A stretch of DNA of 64,000 nt from Aurantiacibacter suaedae (GTDB taxonomy: Bacteria > Pseudomonadota > Alphaproteobacteria > Sphingomonadales > Sphingomonadaceae), in assembly GCF_005434915.1 (NCBI RefSeq), contig NZ_SKCG01000003.1, positions 558,001 through 622,000 of the forward strand, given 5' to 3'. The first letter of the stretch is position 1; every line of letters starts with the position of its first letter. This document shows positions 24,728 through 34,627 of this stretch, piece after piece. The notes under the pieces were generated by a model. It had not been told where the DNA came from. It did not search any database and saw only the letters and a program-made list of their open reading frames with translations. The position numbers and the translations under genes were made by a program.

Positions 24728-25728
24728 GCGGCGGCGCTGCGGCGGGCGGCAATCTGACCAGCCATGCGGATCGCTGCGATCATCGCCTGTGGACGCGCCA
24801 CGCCCTTGCCCGCAATATCGAAGGCGGTGCCGTGATCGGGCGAGGTGCGCACGATCGGCAGGCCGAGCGTGACGTTGACCCCCTCGTCGAAGTCGAGCGT
24901 CTTCAACGGTACCAACGCCTGATCGTGGTACATCGCCAGCGCGGCGTCGTAGCCATCACGCTTGTGCGGGGCGAACAACGTATCGGCGGGGTGCGGGCCA
25001 GTGGCGTCGATGCCCTCGGCGCGCAGAGCGGCAATGGCGGGCATGATCGTCTCGATTTCCTCGCGGCCCATGCGCCCGTTTTCGCCCGCATGGGGATTCA
25101 GCCCCGCCACGGCGATATGCGGACGAGCAATGCCATAGTCCTCGCGCAGTGCCCGCGAGAGAATGCGGCACCGGTGAACGATCAGCTCCTGCGTGATAAG
25201 GCGCGGCACCTCGGCCAGCGCGCAATGGACGGTGAGCGGCACGGTGCGCAGGCTTGGCCCGGCTAGCATCATCACGGCATCTTCATCCGCGCGGCCGCAG
25301 TGCCGGGCGATCAGCTCGGTCTGTCCGACGAAGCTGGGTTCGATGCGCGCAATCTGCGCCTTGGACACGGGCGCGGTTACGACCCCGCCGGCCTCGCCAG
25401 CCTTGCAAAGCGCAACCGCGCGTTCGAGCGAGGCGAAGGCGAGCTTCGCGCCGTCTGCGCTGGGAGCGCCCGGCTTGTAGGCACCGTCGGCCACACCCAG
25501 CACCGGCAAGCCATCGGTAAAGGCGCTTGCGGCCTCGGCGATGCTGTCGATTTCGACCAGCGGCACGTCGATCTTCGCGCGGGAAGCAGCGGCGCGCATT
25601 AGCTCAAGCCCGCCGATGGCGGCGAAGGCGGACAAATCACGTTCGGTCCGCAAACGCCATGCCGCAAGGATCAGCTCGGGGCCGACGCCCGCCGGATCGC
25701 CGATCGAGACCGCGAGCGGCTTGTCCAT
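24724..25728 (-). CDS. pdxA: 4-hydroxythreonine-4-phosphate dehydrogenase
   Basis: The 334-residue protein begins [20 protein letters not shown]. It contains [37 protein letters not shown], and [27 protein letters not shown], all PdxA hallmarks with the metal-binding His residues present. It acts in pyridoxal phosphate synthesis. The gene sits four bases after the surA stop. Confidence 0.97.
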   Translation of the reverse strand: MDKPLAVSIGDPAGVGPELILAAWRLRTERDLSAFAAIGGLELMRAAASRAKIDVPLVEIDSIAEAASAFTDGLPVLGVADGAYKPGAPSADGAKLAFASLERAVALCKAGEAGGVVTAPVSKAQIARIEPSFVGQTELIARHCGRADEDAVMMLAGPSLRTVPLTVHCALAEVPRLITQELIVHRCRILSRALREDYGIARPHIAVAGLNPHAGENGRMGREEIETIMPAIAALRAEGIDATGPHPADTLFAPHKRDGYDAALAMYHDQALVPLKTLDFDEGVNVTLGLPIVRTSPDHGTAFDIAGKGVARPQAMIAAIRMAGQIAARRSAAA

Positions 25729-25732
25729 CGGT

Positions 25733-27115
25733 TCAGTTGTACTCGATCACCGCATCGCGGCGCAGGTCGCGCAGGTAGCGCTGAGCGCGCTTGTTGATGC
25801 GTTCGTCTTCCATCTGCGACATCAGCTGACGCATGTCGGGTCCGGCGGCGCTGGGCGGATCGTCGCGGCCGCACAGCATCAGCACACGGATGCCTTCCTC
25901 CAGATCGCCGAAGGGCGGGGTGGTCTGGCCGATGTTAAGGCCGAGCAGCACGTTCTGAAGCGCTTCGGGCAGCGCGCGGGCGGCGATCTCGTCGTTATCG
26001 ACCACGGTAGCGCCGATGGCGGTGGCCTTGGAATTGGCATCGCCGCAGCCGTTCATCGAATCCACCGCTGCCACAAAGGCATTCCCGCGTCGTTCGGCTT
26101 CGGCCTGAGTGGTGCCGGGCTCGAAGGTGATAGAAATCTGCTTGAGGCTGAGGACCGCATCGCGCGGATCGGGCATACCGATCTGGCGCCGGTCGATCAG
26201 CAAGCCGATCCAGAGACCGCCCGGAATCTCGACCGGGCCGACCAGCTGGCCGGGCTGCATCTCGCCAACGACGCCTTCGAGCTGCGGGTTCTGCAATTGC
26301 TCCACGCGAATCCAGCCCAGATCGCCGCCGACTGCGGCGGTCGTCGCCTGCGAGTACTGGCGGGCATAGGCCTGAAAGCTCCCGCCTTCGCGCAGCTGCT
26401 GCACGATCTGCTGTGCATTGGCGGCGACGGCGTCGCGGTTGGCGGGGGTGGACTGGAGGAAGATTTCGCCCAGACGATATTCGGTCGCGCCGCGCGATTC
26501 CTGCATCCGCTCGTAAAGCTCGCTAACCTCGGCTTCCGAGACGTTGACGAAGGGCGCGACATTGCGGCGAAGCAGCCGGTCCCAGGCCAGCTCGCCCTGG
26601 ATCTGGCGCTTGATCGTGCGCGGGCTGGAGCCGATCGTTTCGAGATACTGCCCCAGTTGCTCGACCGTCATGTTGCGGCCCTGCTGGGCGAAACGGGCAT
26701 AGGCCTCTTCCACCTCGTCAGGCGTCACCGCCATGTCGAGCGCGGCGGCTTCCTGCACCTGCAAGGTTTCGTCGATCAGATTGCGCAGCACCTGCAGCCG
26801 CAGACGCTGCAATTCGTCGGCCGGAATATCGACGCCTTCGTTGGCTGCGAGAATCAGCGCCACGCGCTGATCGACATCGGTGCCGGTGATGATGTTGCCG
26901 TTAACCCGCGCGGTGGCGCGGCGCACGTTCGGATCGCTCTGGCTGAGGAACGAGATATCGTCCGGGATATTGAACGAGTCGCTCTGTGTAGGGGCGGCTT
27001 GCGGGCTGGCAGCCTGCGCAAAGGCCCCGGTCGAGCCGGAGAGCAGCAGGGCGCTCGCAGCCGTGATGCTTACGAGCTTTCGGGCAATCGCAATCACGTT
27101 ATCGTTCTCTTTCAT
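25733..27115 (-). CDS. surA: Periplasmic chaperone / peptidyl-prolyl isomerase
   Basis: The 460-residue protein has a signal peptide (STGAFAQA). A SurA N-terminal domain is at about 60-200 (VNGNIITGTDVDQRVALIL, LRNLIDETLQVQEA), a parvulin domain at about 205-310 (YRLGEIFLQS, GGDLGWI), and a degenerate second part after it. It assists folding of outer-membrane proteins, including LptD encoded just upstream. Length and order fit alphaproteobacterial SurA. A second ATG lies just upstream of the chosen one but is out of frame. Confidence 0.93.
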   Translation of the reverse strand: MKENDNVIAIARKLVSITAASALLLSGSTGAFAQAASPQAAPTQSDSFNIPDDISFLSQSDPNVRRATARVNGNIITGTDVDQRVALILAANEGVDIPADELQRLRLQVLRNLIDETLQVQEAAALDMAVTPDEVEEAYARFAQQGRNMTVEQLGQYLETIGSSPRTIKRQIQGELAWDRLLRRNVAPFVNVSEAEVSELYERMQESRGATEYRLGEIFLQSTPANRDAVAANAQQIVQQLREGGSFQAYARQYSQATTAAVGGDLGWIRVEQLQNPQLEGVVGEMQPGQLVGPVEIPGGLWIGLLIDRRQIGMPDPRDAVLSLKQISITFEPGTTQAEAERRGNAFVAAVDSMNGCGDANSKATAIGATVVDNDEIAARALPEALQNVLLGLNIGQTTPPFGDLEEGIRVLMLCGRDDPPSAAGPDMRQLMSQMEDERINKRAQRYLRDLRRDAVIEYN

Positions 27116-27271
27116 CCATGCGGCGCGAGGTCGTCTCGTGCCTGATTGTTCTTTCCGGCCAATAGCGTGCTGGACTGAACATTAGCTGAGCCATCCGTTG
27201 CTGTTGCGCGCACGCGCTCTATCGAAAACCGCGCGTGCTGCCAAATGCCTGAGCGGGCATGGAAGCGCAAA
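27116..27271. other. Gap between lptD and surA
   Basis: These 156 bases carry no supported gene. The separation suggests surA may have its own promoter here, though no clear -35/-10 pair was found and no T-rich terminator follows lptD. Confidence 0.4.
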
Positions 27272-29566
27272 TCACCGGAAACTGAGGTTGCGCAGCGAGA
27301 AGTATAGCTGAAACGAGTTACCGCTGCGGGCGTCGGCCAGCTCGATATAGTCGCGCCGCCAGGTGAAGCCCATTTCCAGGCAATCGTCGGCATAGGCGAT
27401 GCCAAGGCGGGTGCGCAGCGGCTCGAACCCGTCCGATCCGTTGGTCGGGTCTTCGGCGGCATCGGTAAGGTTGACCACGGCCGAGCCGAACACCGACCAG
27501 TAATTGGCAAAGGCGATCCGACCGGCCACGCGCAGCTCCTCGCGGTCCTGCAAGTCTTCGAAATCCTGCTCGATATTGCGGTTGAGGCGCAGGTAGCCCA
27601 GCTCGACATAAGTCCGGTCCGAACCGAGCGTGGCATCGACTTCGGCCCGGCGGATCGCGAGACCGTCCTTGTCGAGCCGGAAGCGGTGGACCAGCTTCAG
27701 GAAATCGCGATAGCGCACTTCGGTGCGGCCGACGAAGTCGGAGAAACGCTCGGTAAGGCCGGTGCCATCGGGGAAGAGCACGGGTTCGGTGCTAAGGCGG
27801 TAAGACTGGCCGATGGTCGAGGAAATGCGCCAGCCAGGGAAGTTAAGCTGCCAGTCGGCACCGTAGGTCATGCGCGCGCCGTCTTCGACCCGGTCATAGC
27901 CGGGGAAGCGGTTAAGCGCGAAGAGGTTTGAATCCTCAAGATCGATGGCGCGGGCATCCTCGTTGGGGATGGCGAGATTGCGGATCGACGGCGCGGCGAC
28001 GAACTGGACGCGCGGGGTGATCGTCTGCGTGCCGCCCATGAATTCGCCGATCAGTGGCCATTTGATGTCGATGGCGCCCATCGCCACGCCGCGCGTCTGC
28101 CAGCCTTCGGTGCCGGCATAGAGCGCGGTGGCGGTGAGATCGTTCTGATCCGAGTGATAGACATCGCCGCGAACCAGCGCAGTGAACGACACCTCCTGCC
28201 CGAGCGAAGTGATCTTGCGCAGGTTCCACTGGGCGCGGGCGAAGGCGCGCTGGGTATCCTGCCCATCGGTGCGGGTGATGGCGAGCGTGTTGCCCTGCAA
28301 TTCGACTGTGCCGCCGAGCACCGGTTCTTCAATGCGCTGGCGATAGTCGATCAGAGGCAGGGCAATCGGCACCTGGCCCTGATCCTGATTGACCAGCAGC
28401 AGCTGCGTCGCCCAGCCAGCTATCGAGAGGTAGCTGTTCTCGTCGATATGCTCGAGCGCGACGGTCGAGCGGATGCGGTCCTCGCGGCTGATGTCGTAGC
28501 GGCGCAGGAAGGTGCGGTCGCTGGCATAGCGCAGCGAGCCGGAGAGCGAGAGATTCTCGTTGAACTGGAACCGGCCGTTGGCGGCGAGGTAGCCGCGAAT
28601 GTCGTCGCGGCTGGGGCCGTTCGGCTGGCCCGTCGCGGTGAGCGGGAGGCGGCTGCCGTAGGTGCCATAGCCGGTGATCTGGAACGCGCCCTTCTCGGCC
28701 AGCTGGCGATACTTGGCTGACACCATCGGTGCTGTTGCCGTGTAGACATAGCCAGTCAGTTCCAGATCGCGGTTTTCCGCGATACGCCAGTAGAAGCTGT
28801 CGGAGATCGAGACGCCGTTCGAAGCGGTCAGCTCGATTTCGGGAATGAAGAAGCCCGAATCGGCGCTGCCATCGGCGCGGATCGAGAGGCCGGGCAGCGG
28901 CAGCAGGCGCGCACCGAACAGCTCCAGATAAGCGCCGCGGAAGCGGATGCGCTGGGTCTGCCGGTCGTAATAGACGCGCTCGGCGGTGACGCGCCAGCTC
29001 GGGCTTTTCGGGCAGCCGTCCTCGTTGATGACAGAGCAGGTGGAAAAGGCCGCCTTGTCGAGCGCGATATCGCCCTCTTCGTTGCGGCGCGCCTCGTTCG
29101 CGGCCAGCCTGGCACCTTCGCGGAACACCAGCAGCAGATTGCTCATGGCCGCGGCTTCGAGCTGGTCGGTGAGCGTCAACCGCTCGGTAAACAGCTGGTT
29201 GCCATCGGCGTCGACGAAGCGGATCGAGCCCTCGGCCACGATCTCGCCGCTCATGCGGTTCCACACCACCCGCTCGGCGCGGACCGACTGGTCGCCAGCT
29301 TCGAGAATCACGTCGCCTTGGGCGGTGACGGTGTCGGTGTCCTGATCGAACAGAATTTCGTTGGCTTCGAAATCGATCTCGCGCTCGCCATCGAGCGCGT
29401 CGATCAGATCGGCGTTCGTGCCTTCGGATTCGCTTTCTTCGGAAATACTATCGGGAACATCCTGCGCATGGGCAGGCAAAGCGGCAAGCATGGCGAATCC
29501 GGCCACGCCGATAAGGGGCAGACTGCGCAAGAGTGCCTTCCGAGGATAATGCCTGAGGGGGAGCAT
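27272..29566 (-). CDS. lptD: LPS-assembly outer-membrane protein
   Basis: The 764-residue protein has a signal peptide (LPAHAQ) and an OstA/LptA-like jellyroll at about 60-200 (FEANEILFDQDTDTVTAQGDVILE, VWNRMSGEIVAEG). A large beta-barrel with aromatic-rich strands follows, ending in FQLYFSLRNLSFR, a C-terminal aromatic residue pattern near that of outer-membrane proteins. It inserts lipopolysaccharide into the outer leaflet. The start at 29566 begins the signal peptide; the frame extends upstream over the divergent pepA promoter without matching features. Two Cys in NEDGCPKS and SVI are present in the N-domain region. Confidence 0.95.
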   Translation of the reverse strand: MLPLRHYPRKALLRSLPLIGVAGFAMLAALPAHAQDVPDSISEESESEGTNADLIDALDGEREIDFEANEILFDQDTDTVTAQGDVILEAGDQSVRAERVVWNRMSGEIVAEGSIRFVDADGNQLFTERLTLTDQLEAAAMSNLLLVFREGARLAANEARRNEEGDIALDKAAFSTCSVINEDGCPKSPSWRVTAERVYYDRQTQRIRFRGAYLELFGARLLPLPGLSIRADGSADSGFFIPEIELTASNGVSISDSFYWRIAENRDLELTGYVYTATAPMVSAKYRQLAEKGAFQITGYGTYGSRLPLTATGQPNGPSRDDIRGYLAANGRFQFNENLSLSGSLRYASDRTFLRRYDISREDRIRSTVALEHIDENSYLSIAGWATQLLLVNQDQGQVPIALPLIDYRQRIEEPVLGGTVELQGNTLAITRTDGQDTQRAFARAQWNLRKITSLGQEVSFTALVRGDVYHSDQNDLTATALYAGTEGWQTRGVAMGAIDIKWPLIGEFMGGTQTITPRVQFVAAPSIRNLAIPNEDARAIDLEDSNLFALNRFPGYDRVEDGARMTYGADWQLNFPGWRISSTIGQSYRLSTEPVLFPDGTGLTERFSDFVGRTEVRYRDFLKLVHRFRLDKDGLAIRRAEVDATLGSDRTYVELGYLRLNRNIEQDFEDLQDREELRVAGRIAFANYWSVFGSAVVNLTDAAEDPTNGSDGFEPLRTRLGIAYADDCLEMGFTWRRDYIELADARSGNSFQLYFSLRNLSFR

Positions 29567-29675
29567 GGCTTGCCTATTGCACTGTGCGATCCTAATTCGC
29601 AACGCCAGCTTTGATCGCGGCGCATTCGACATGTCGGCGCTGTGCCCCGATCGCATCAGCATGACCGGAGTGACC

Positions 29676-31136
29676 ATGAAAATTGCCTTTAGCCAAACCC
29701 TCGATGCCAATAGCCCGCGTCTCGTTGCGCGCGTGGTCGAGCAGGGCGACTTGCCGGGCGATGTGCCCGCGATCATCGCCAGCGGGGCCGAGGCCTCGCG
29801 CTTCAAGGGCAAGGCCGGGCAGACCTTCGACGGATTCTATGAAGGCGATAATGGCCCGGTGCGCCTCGCGCTGGCCGGAGCGGGCAAGAAGGACAAGGAG
29901 CGCCTGCCGTCGCTGGAAAAGGCGGGGGCGGCGCTGACCGCGAAGTTTCTCACCTCGGGCGAGACGGCGCTGGCGCTCGATTGCCGCGATGCCTCACTGA
30001 GCGCGGAGGAAGTGGCCGCCGTGCTGCTTGGCCTCAGGCTGCGGGCATGGCGCTGGGACACCTATCGCACCAAGCTGCGCGACGAACAGAAGCCGACGCT
30101 GGCCGAAGTCGTGGTGGTCGGCGCGCCCGAGGGCACCGAAGCCGCCTGGAACGAGGCTGAAGCCCTCGCAAATGGCGTGGAGTTCACCCGCGAACTGGTC
30201 AGCGAACCGGCTAACGTGATTTACCCCGAAAGCTTCGTCGAGCGCTGCCGCGAGCGCCTGAAGGACACTGGCGTCGAGATCGAGGTGCTGGGCGAGGCCG
30301 AGATGGAAAAGCTCGGCATGGGCGCGCTGCTTGGCGTCAGCCAGGGATCGGTGCGCGAGGGGCAGTTGCTGGTGATGAAGTGGAACGGCGGCGATGCTGG
30401 CGCGGCTCCGACCGTGTTCGTCGGCAAGGGCGTGACCTTCGATACCGGCGGCATCTCGATCAAGCCCGGCGCGGGCATGGAAGACATGAAATGGGACATG
30501 GGCGGCGCAGGCGCGGTGGCGGGCGCGATGGTCGCGCTGGCAGGGCGCAAGGCGAAGGCCAACGTGGTCGGCGTGTGCGGCCTCGTTGAGAACATGCCCG
30601 ACGGCAATGCCCAGCGCCCTGGCGACGTGGTCACCACCATGAGCGGGCAGACGGTCGAGGTGATCAACACCGACGCAGAAGGCCGCTTGGTGCTGTGCGA
30701 CGCGCTGACCTGGGCGCAGCGCGAGTTCAAACCGAAAACCGTGGTCGATCTTGCCACGCTCACGGGCGCGATGCTGATTGCGCTGGGCCATGAGCACGGG
30801 GGCGTGTTCTCGAATTCGGACGAGCTGGCCGATGGCCTGCTGGCGGCGGGCAAGGAGAGCGGCGATAAGCTGTGGCGCTTCCCGCTTTCGCCCGCTTACG
30901 ACCGGCTTATCGACAGCCCGATTGCCGATATGAAGAACGTCGGTCCGCGCTGGGCGGGGTCGATCACGGCGGCGCAGTATCTCCAGCGTTATATCGAGGA
31001 CGGCGTGAACTGGGCGCACTGCGACATCGCGGGCATGGTTTGGGCGGATAAGCCCGGCGCGACCTGGGACAAGGGTGCGACCGGCTATGGTGTGCGCCTG
31101 ATCGACCGCTTCGTGCGCGACACCGCCGAAGGGTGA
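29676..31136 (+). CDS. pepA: Leucyl aminopeptidase (M17)
   Basis: The 486-residue enzyme has the M17 metal site: Lys in VGKGVTFDTGGISIKP, Asp and Glu in NTDAEGRLVL, and the WDMGGAGAV segment. The N-terminal macro-like domain is at 1-170. It removes N-terminal residues from peptides in the cytoplasm; PepA homologues can also bind DNA. The start at 29676 follows GGAG by seven bases, and ATG 29661 is an alternative adding five residues. It is divergent from lptD. Confidence 0.96.
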   Translation: MKIAFSQTLDANSPRLVARVVEQGDLPGDVPAIIASGAEASRFKGKAGQTFDGFYEGDNGPVRLALAGAGKKDKERLPSLEKAGAALTAKFLTSGETALALDCRDASLSAEEVAAVLLGLRLRAWRWDTYRTKLRDEQKPTLAEVVVVGAPEGTEAAWNEAEALANGVEFTRELVSEPANVIYPESFVERCRERLKDTGVEIEVLGEAEMEKLGMGALLGVSQGSVREGQLLVMKWNGGDAGAAPTVFVGKGVTFDTGGISIKPGAGMEDMKWDMGGAGAVAGAMVALAGRKAKANVVGVCGLVENMPDGNAQRPGDVVTTMSGQTVEVINTDAEGRLVLCDALTWAQREFKPKTVVDLATLTGAMLIALGHEHGGVFSNSDELADGLLAAGKESGDKLWRFPLSPAYDRLIDSPIADMKNVGPRWAGSITAAQYLQRYIEDGVNWAHCDIAGMVWADKPGATWDKGATGYGVRLIDRFVRDTAEG

Positions 31137-31162
31137 GGCCGGAGGTGGCGCGCCCTGCATTC

Positions 31163-31233
31163 CGCCCTCGATCAGCGCAGCGCTGGGGCGAAGGAAAACG
31201 CCCTCAAGCAGCGCAGCGGTAGGGCACAAGGTA
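31163..31233. repeat. Imperfect tandem 36-bp repeat upstream of holC
   Basis: Two copies of a 36-base unit begin at 31163 and 31199. The shared core is CGCCCTC-A-CAGCGCAGCG followed by GGGC and an AAGG ribosome-like end. Each can fold back through GCCC and GGGC. The second copy runs into the holC start codon, so the first may be a duplicated leader. Confidence 0.7.
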
Positions 31234-31659
31234 ATGCGCGTCGACTTCTACCTGCTCGAATCGGCCAGCGCCGAGCAGGCCACTGCACAGCTCGCTCGCG
31301 CCACTCTTGGTGCGGGCGAGCGGCTGCTGGTGGTGGGGGCTGGCGAACACATGGACCGAGCGCTGTGGGAGGAGTTCCCGCAGGATTTCCTCGCCCACGG
31401 CCCCGCCGATAGCCCCCACGCCGGACGCCAGCCGATCCTGCTCGCGCCCGATTGCGCGGCAGCGAACGGCGCGCGCTACGTGCTGCTCGCCGATGGCGAG
31501 TGGCGTGACGAGGCGCTCAGCTTTGCGCGGGCCTTCCTGTTGTTTGATGACACGACCCGCGCCGGCGCGCGCGATACCTGGCGCAGGCTGGGTAATGAGG
31601 CCGGGCTGGAGCGCAATTTCTGGCGGCAGCAATCCGGGCGCTGGATCAAGCAGGCGTGA
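31234..31659 (+). CDS. holC: DNA polymerase III chi subunit
   Basis: The 141-residue protein begins RVDFYLLE and contains GERLLVVG, LWEEFPQDFLAHG, QPILLA and LFLFDD-like FLLFDDTTRAGARDTWR, the HolC pattern. Chi links the clamp loader to single-strand binding protein. The pepA-holC order is common in proteobacteria. An AAGG ribosome site ends four bases before the ATG. Confidence 0.92.
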   Translation: MRVDFYLLESASAEQATAQLARATLGAGERLLVVGAGEHMDRALWEEFPQDFLAHGPADSPHAGRQPILLAPDCAAANGARYVLLADGEWRDEALSFARAFLLFDDTTRAGARDTWRRLGNEAGLERNFWRQQSGRWIKQA

Positions 31660-31707
31660 TGGATTAGGTCTCACCCAGGATTGAGGAATTCGAGAGGGGA
31701 TTTGGCA

Positions 31708-32202
31708 ATGCGCGCACTCTTGGTCATCGCTGCCACCGGGGCGCTCGCCGCCTGCGGATCGAGCGACTCCGGCACGATGGAGAGCGAGGATGGCGAGGTC
31801 GCCTATACGGTCGATGAGGATAGCGGCGAATCCCTAACCACCGTGACCAACGCCGACGGCGAAACGGTCACGGTCCAGAGCGGTGAAGGAGCCGCGGCGA
31901 ACCTGCCCGAAGGCTTCACACTCTATCCCGGCACCAAGGTCGTATCGAGCACCAATGTCTCGGCTGGCGGTAACAGCGGCGCGCTGGTGCAACTCGAAAG
32001 CCCGGCCACGCCGGACGAGATCGTCGCGTTTTATCGCAAGGAAGCCGAGGCGGCGGGGATCGAGATCAAGATGGAGATGAAGGCGAACGACGCGCAAATT
32101 GTCTCGGGCGAAAGCGCCGATGGGCTGGTGTTCTCGATCAATGCCTCGCCCATCGATGATGGCGGAACCAGCGCGACTCTCACGATCGGCACCAAGAGCT
32201 GA
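31708..32202 (+). CDS. Lipoprotein, unknown
   Basis: The 164-residue product has a lipobox (LAAC, Cys about 16) and an acidic, Ser/Thr-rich linker. A compact C-terminal domain follows (LPEGFTLYPGTKVVSS, ATPDEIVAFYRKEAEAAGI). That pattern resembles small domains in which a short peptide chain moves parameters of envelope proteins, but I cannot name it. The start at 31708 has GAGAGGGG upstream. It lies between holC and ndk with normal gaps. Confidence 0.8.
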   Translation: MRALLVIAATGALAACGSSDSGTMESEDGEVAYTVDEDSGESLTTVTNADGETVTVQSGEGAAANLPEGFTLYPGTKVVSSTNVSAGGNSGALVQLESPATPDEIVAFYRKEAEAAGIEIKMEMKANDAQIVSGESADGLVFSINASPIDDGGTSATLTIGTKS

Positions 32203-32301
32203 TCGGTGTCTCGCTTGCTTGGCCTGCTTGCCTGAAACCGAGCTTGCGGCTAGGGGCGCGCGCGAAAGAGATATAAACCAACTTTCGCGAAGGAATTTCC
32301 C

Positions 32302-32724
32302 ATGGCGGTCACCCGCACATTTTCGATCATCAAGCCCGATGCCACCCGCCGCAACCTGACCGGTGCGGTCACCAAGATGCTGGAAGAAGCCGGCCTGCGC
32401 GTCGTCGCTTCCAAGCGCATCCACATGACCAAGGAACAGGCCGAGGGCTTCTATGCCGTCCACAAGGAACGCCCGTTCTTCGGCGAACTGGTCGAGTTCA
32501 TGATGAGCGAGCCGGTGGTGGTGCAGGTGCTCGAAGGCGAAGACGCCGTGACCCGTAACCGCGACATCATGGGCGCGACCAACCCGGCCGACGCCGCCGA
32601 AGGCACCATCCGCAAGGAACTGGCGCTGTCGATCGGCGAGAACACCGTCCACGGTTCGGATAGCGAAGAGAATGCAGCGATCGAGATCGCCTACTTCTTC
32701 AAGCCGGAAGAAATCGTCGGCTGA
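32302..32724 (+). CDS. ndk: Nucleoside diphosphate kinase
   Basis: The 140-residue protein begins [15 protein letters not shown] and has the active-site His in [12 protein letters not shown] near residue 117. It transfers the terminal phosphate among nucleoside triphosphates. AAGGA lies nine bases before the ATG. A strong hairpin terminator follows. Confidence 0.98.
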   Translation: MAVTRTFSIIKPDATRRNLTGAVTKMLEEAGLRVVASKRIHMTKEQAEGFYAVHKERPFFGELVEFMMSEPVVVQVLEGEDAVTRNRDIMGATNPADAAEGTIRKELALSIGENTVHGSDSEENAAIEIAYFFKPEEIVG

Positions 32725-32760
32725 TTTTGCGCGCTGGCTTATCGCTTGCGCAGACGAAAC

Positions 32761-32793
32761 AAGGCCCCGCCGGAGCGATCCGGCGGGGCTTTT
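32761..32793. terminator. Rho-independent terminator after ndk, probably bidirectional
   Basis: An 11-bp GC stem (GCCCCGCCGGA with TCCGGCGGGGC), a GCGA tetraloop and a TTTT tail. It is followed by the convergent sulfotransferase gene, which it could also serve. Confidence 0.93.
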
Positions 32794-32829
32794 GTTCGAT
32801 CGAAGGCGAGATGGAAGCCGCCTAAACGG

Positions 32830-34035
32830 TCAGGCCGAGGCGGGGGCAGGCTGATAGACAGCGCGGTGTCCATGATGGGGGCTGGTCCTGGCTCGCCCCT
32901 GCTCGGCCCGCATCGCCGCCATGGCCGGCTCGCTCAGCGGTAGGCCGAGCGCATCATAGACACGGGCGATCTCGCGCTCCCAGTCGGCTCCGAGAGCATC
33001 GAACTCCACTTCGGCCACCGGGCCTTGGAATTGCGCCAATGCTGCCTCCATGCGCGCTTTGCGCAGAGCCAGCTTACGCCGCCATTCGGCTTCGACACCG
33101 TCGAGATCGACCCGGTCTGACTGATAGGCCATCTGTCCCGCCACCACCGACATCGTGCTTGCCAGCACCTGCTCGTCGCAGCGCCGGGTGACCACCACGC
33201 GCGCCTTGGGAAACTGCGCCAGCAGGGCAGGCAGATCCTCGGCATATTGCGGGCACTTGAGCACACGAGGGCGCGCGGCATTGCCCATCTGCCTCGCATC
33301 GGAGCGCAGCACGCGGGCAAATTCGCGATAGATCGGCGCAGGGTCGCGCGCTTCGCTGAACGCGACAAACGAAGGAATGCGGTACTGTGCCTCCAGCGCG
33401 GCGGGCGACAGCGCGTAGGATAGCCAGGGCAGTTCCTCGTCGACCATTGTGGCGCCGAACGGGTGCTGCACATCGATCCATGGGTTGATCTGGCGGGCCA
33501 GAGCAATGCCGATCCGTGTCTTGACCGGGCGCAGCTCGGGCTGTTCGCGCAAGGGGTTCATCCCGCAGTAGAACGGGGTTCCGGCATGGGCCGGATCGGC
33601 GGCGAGGAGGCGGTGCATTCGGGTGGTACCCGCGCGCATCTGGCCCACAACGATGATCGGCGGTGCTATGTCGGTCTGCGCGATGGCCGCATTGTTGCGC
33701 CACAGAGCGCCCAGCCGATGCCGCATCCGGATAGCCGCAGTGATCTGGCCATAGGCCATCGTGTGCCCGAGCGCGTTGAGCCGCGCTTCGTCGCGCAGCG
33801 AGCGGCACAGATGCTCTAGCCGAAGGCGGAAGTCGGCGACGTCCTCGGCGCGGCGGCCAGAGTGTTCGTCCGCCGCATCGCAGCCGCTCGCGCCGATGGC
33901 CCACAGCGCTTCCGGTTCAAGCGCGGGGCGCGGGTGCAGGCCGTTGCGCCAGATCGCGTCGATGGCGCGGTCGGCCAGCCGCGAGGCGCGCGAGCGGGCG
34001 AGCAGGTGGGGGCGGGGCGGGGGCGAACTGGCCAA
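32830..34035 (-). CDS. Sulfotransferase family protein
   Basis: The 401-residue protein has the PAPS 5'-phosphosulfate loop in VVGQMRAGTTRMHRLLA. Further on are RVLKCPQYAEDLPALLAQFPKARVVVTRRC, the 3'-phosphate binding region, and a C-terminal VEFDALGADWEREIARVYDALGL typical of Sulfotransfer_3 proteins. The target may be a lipid, glycan or small molecule. The start appears to be a TTG at 34035, four bases after the purN stop, with no strong ribosome site, so the N-terminus is uncertain. The link to purine genes looks positional. Confidence 0.8.
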   Translation of the reverse strand: MASSPPPRPHLLARSRASRLADRAIDAIWRNGLHPRPALEPEALWAIGASGCDAADEHSGRRAEDVADFRLRLEHLCRSLRDEARLNALGHTMAYGQITAAIRMRHRLGALWRNNAAIAQTDIAPPIIVVGQMRAGTTRMHRLLAADPAHAGTPFYCGMNPLREQPELRPVKTRIGIALARQINPWIDVQHPFGATMVDEELPWLSYALSPAALEAQYRIPSFVAFSEARDPAPIYREFARVLRSDARQMGNAARPRVLKCPQYAEDLPALLAQFPKARVVVTRRCDEQVLASTMSVVAGQMAYQSDRVDLDGVEAEWRRKLALRKARMEAALAQFQGPVAEVEFDALGADWEREIARVYDALGLPLSEPAMAAMRAEQGRARTSPHHGHRAVYQPAPASA

Positions 34036-34039
34036 ACGG

Positions 34040-34627
34040 TCAGGACCGCGCGACGTAGTCTGCGAACATGCGCGGGTAGAGCTGATACTCTGCCAGGATC
34101 ACCCGGCGGCCGAGGCTCTCGGGTGTATCCTCCGGCAGAATGGCCACCGGCATCTGCCCCAGCAGCGGCCCGCCGTCGAGTTCAGCCGTCACCACGTGGA
34201 CCGAGCAGCCCCCGAAAGCATCGCCCGCAGCTATTGCGCGGGCATGGGTGTCGAGACCCTTGTATTTTGGCAGCAGCGAGGGGTGCGTGTTGACCATGCG
34301 GCTCTCCCACCCGGCAACGAAGTCCTCAGTCAGCACACGCATGTAGCCGCACAGCGCGAGATATTCGGCACCCGATTCGCGCAGGGCTGTGTCCATCGCT
34401 TGCTCGTGCGCGCGCCGGTCCATTCCGCGATGGTCGAGCGCAAAGGTGGGCAGCCCTTCGGCAGCGGCGATCTTCAGGCCCGGCGCATCGGGCACGTTGC
34501 TCGCCACGAGCACGATCTCATAGGGGCAGCCCGGCAGCTTCGAGGCATAGTGCAGCGCCGACATAGTCGTGCCGTTGCCCGAGAGCAGCGCCGCAACCTT
34601 TACCTTGGGCCGACTGGCCTCAGGCAT
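34040..34627 (-). CDS. purN: Phosphoribosylglycinamide formyltransferase
   Basis: The 195-residue protein has [15 protein letters not shown], the catalytic Asn-His-Asp region ([26 protein letters not shown]) and [19 protein letters not shown], all characteristic of PurN. It uses 10-formyltetrahydrofolate in purine synthesis. It overlaps purM by eight bases. Confidence 0.96.
   Translation of the reverse strand: MPEASRPKVKVAALLSGNGTTMSALHYASKLPGCPYEIVLVASNVPDAPGLKIAAAEGLPTFALDHRGMDRRAHEQAMDTALRESGAEYLALCGYMRVLTEDFVAGWESRMVNTHPSLLPKYKGLDTHARAIAAGDAFGGCSVHVVTAELDGGPLLGQMPVAILPEDTPESLGRRVILAEYQLYPRMFADYVARS

Noticed and set aside
25541-27145. Rightward open frame opposite surA and pdxA
   Set aside because: Both sense genes have clear family motifs; the frame is a composition shadow.
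32830-34035. Sulfotransferase as part of purine synthesis
   Set aside because: It follows purN closely, but the domain has no known role there; shared transcription is likely incidental.
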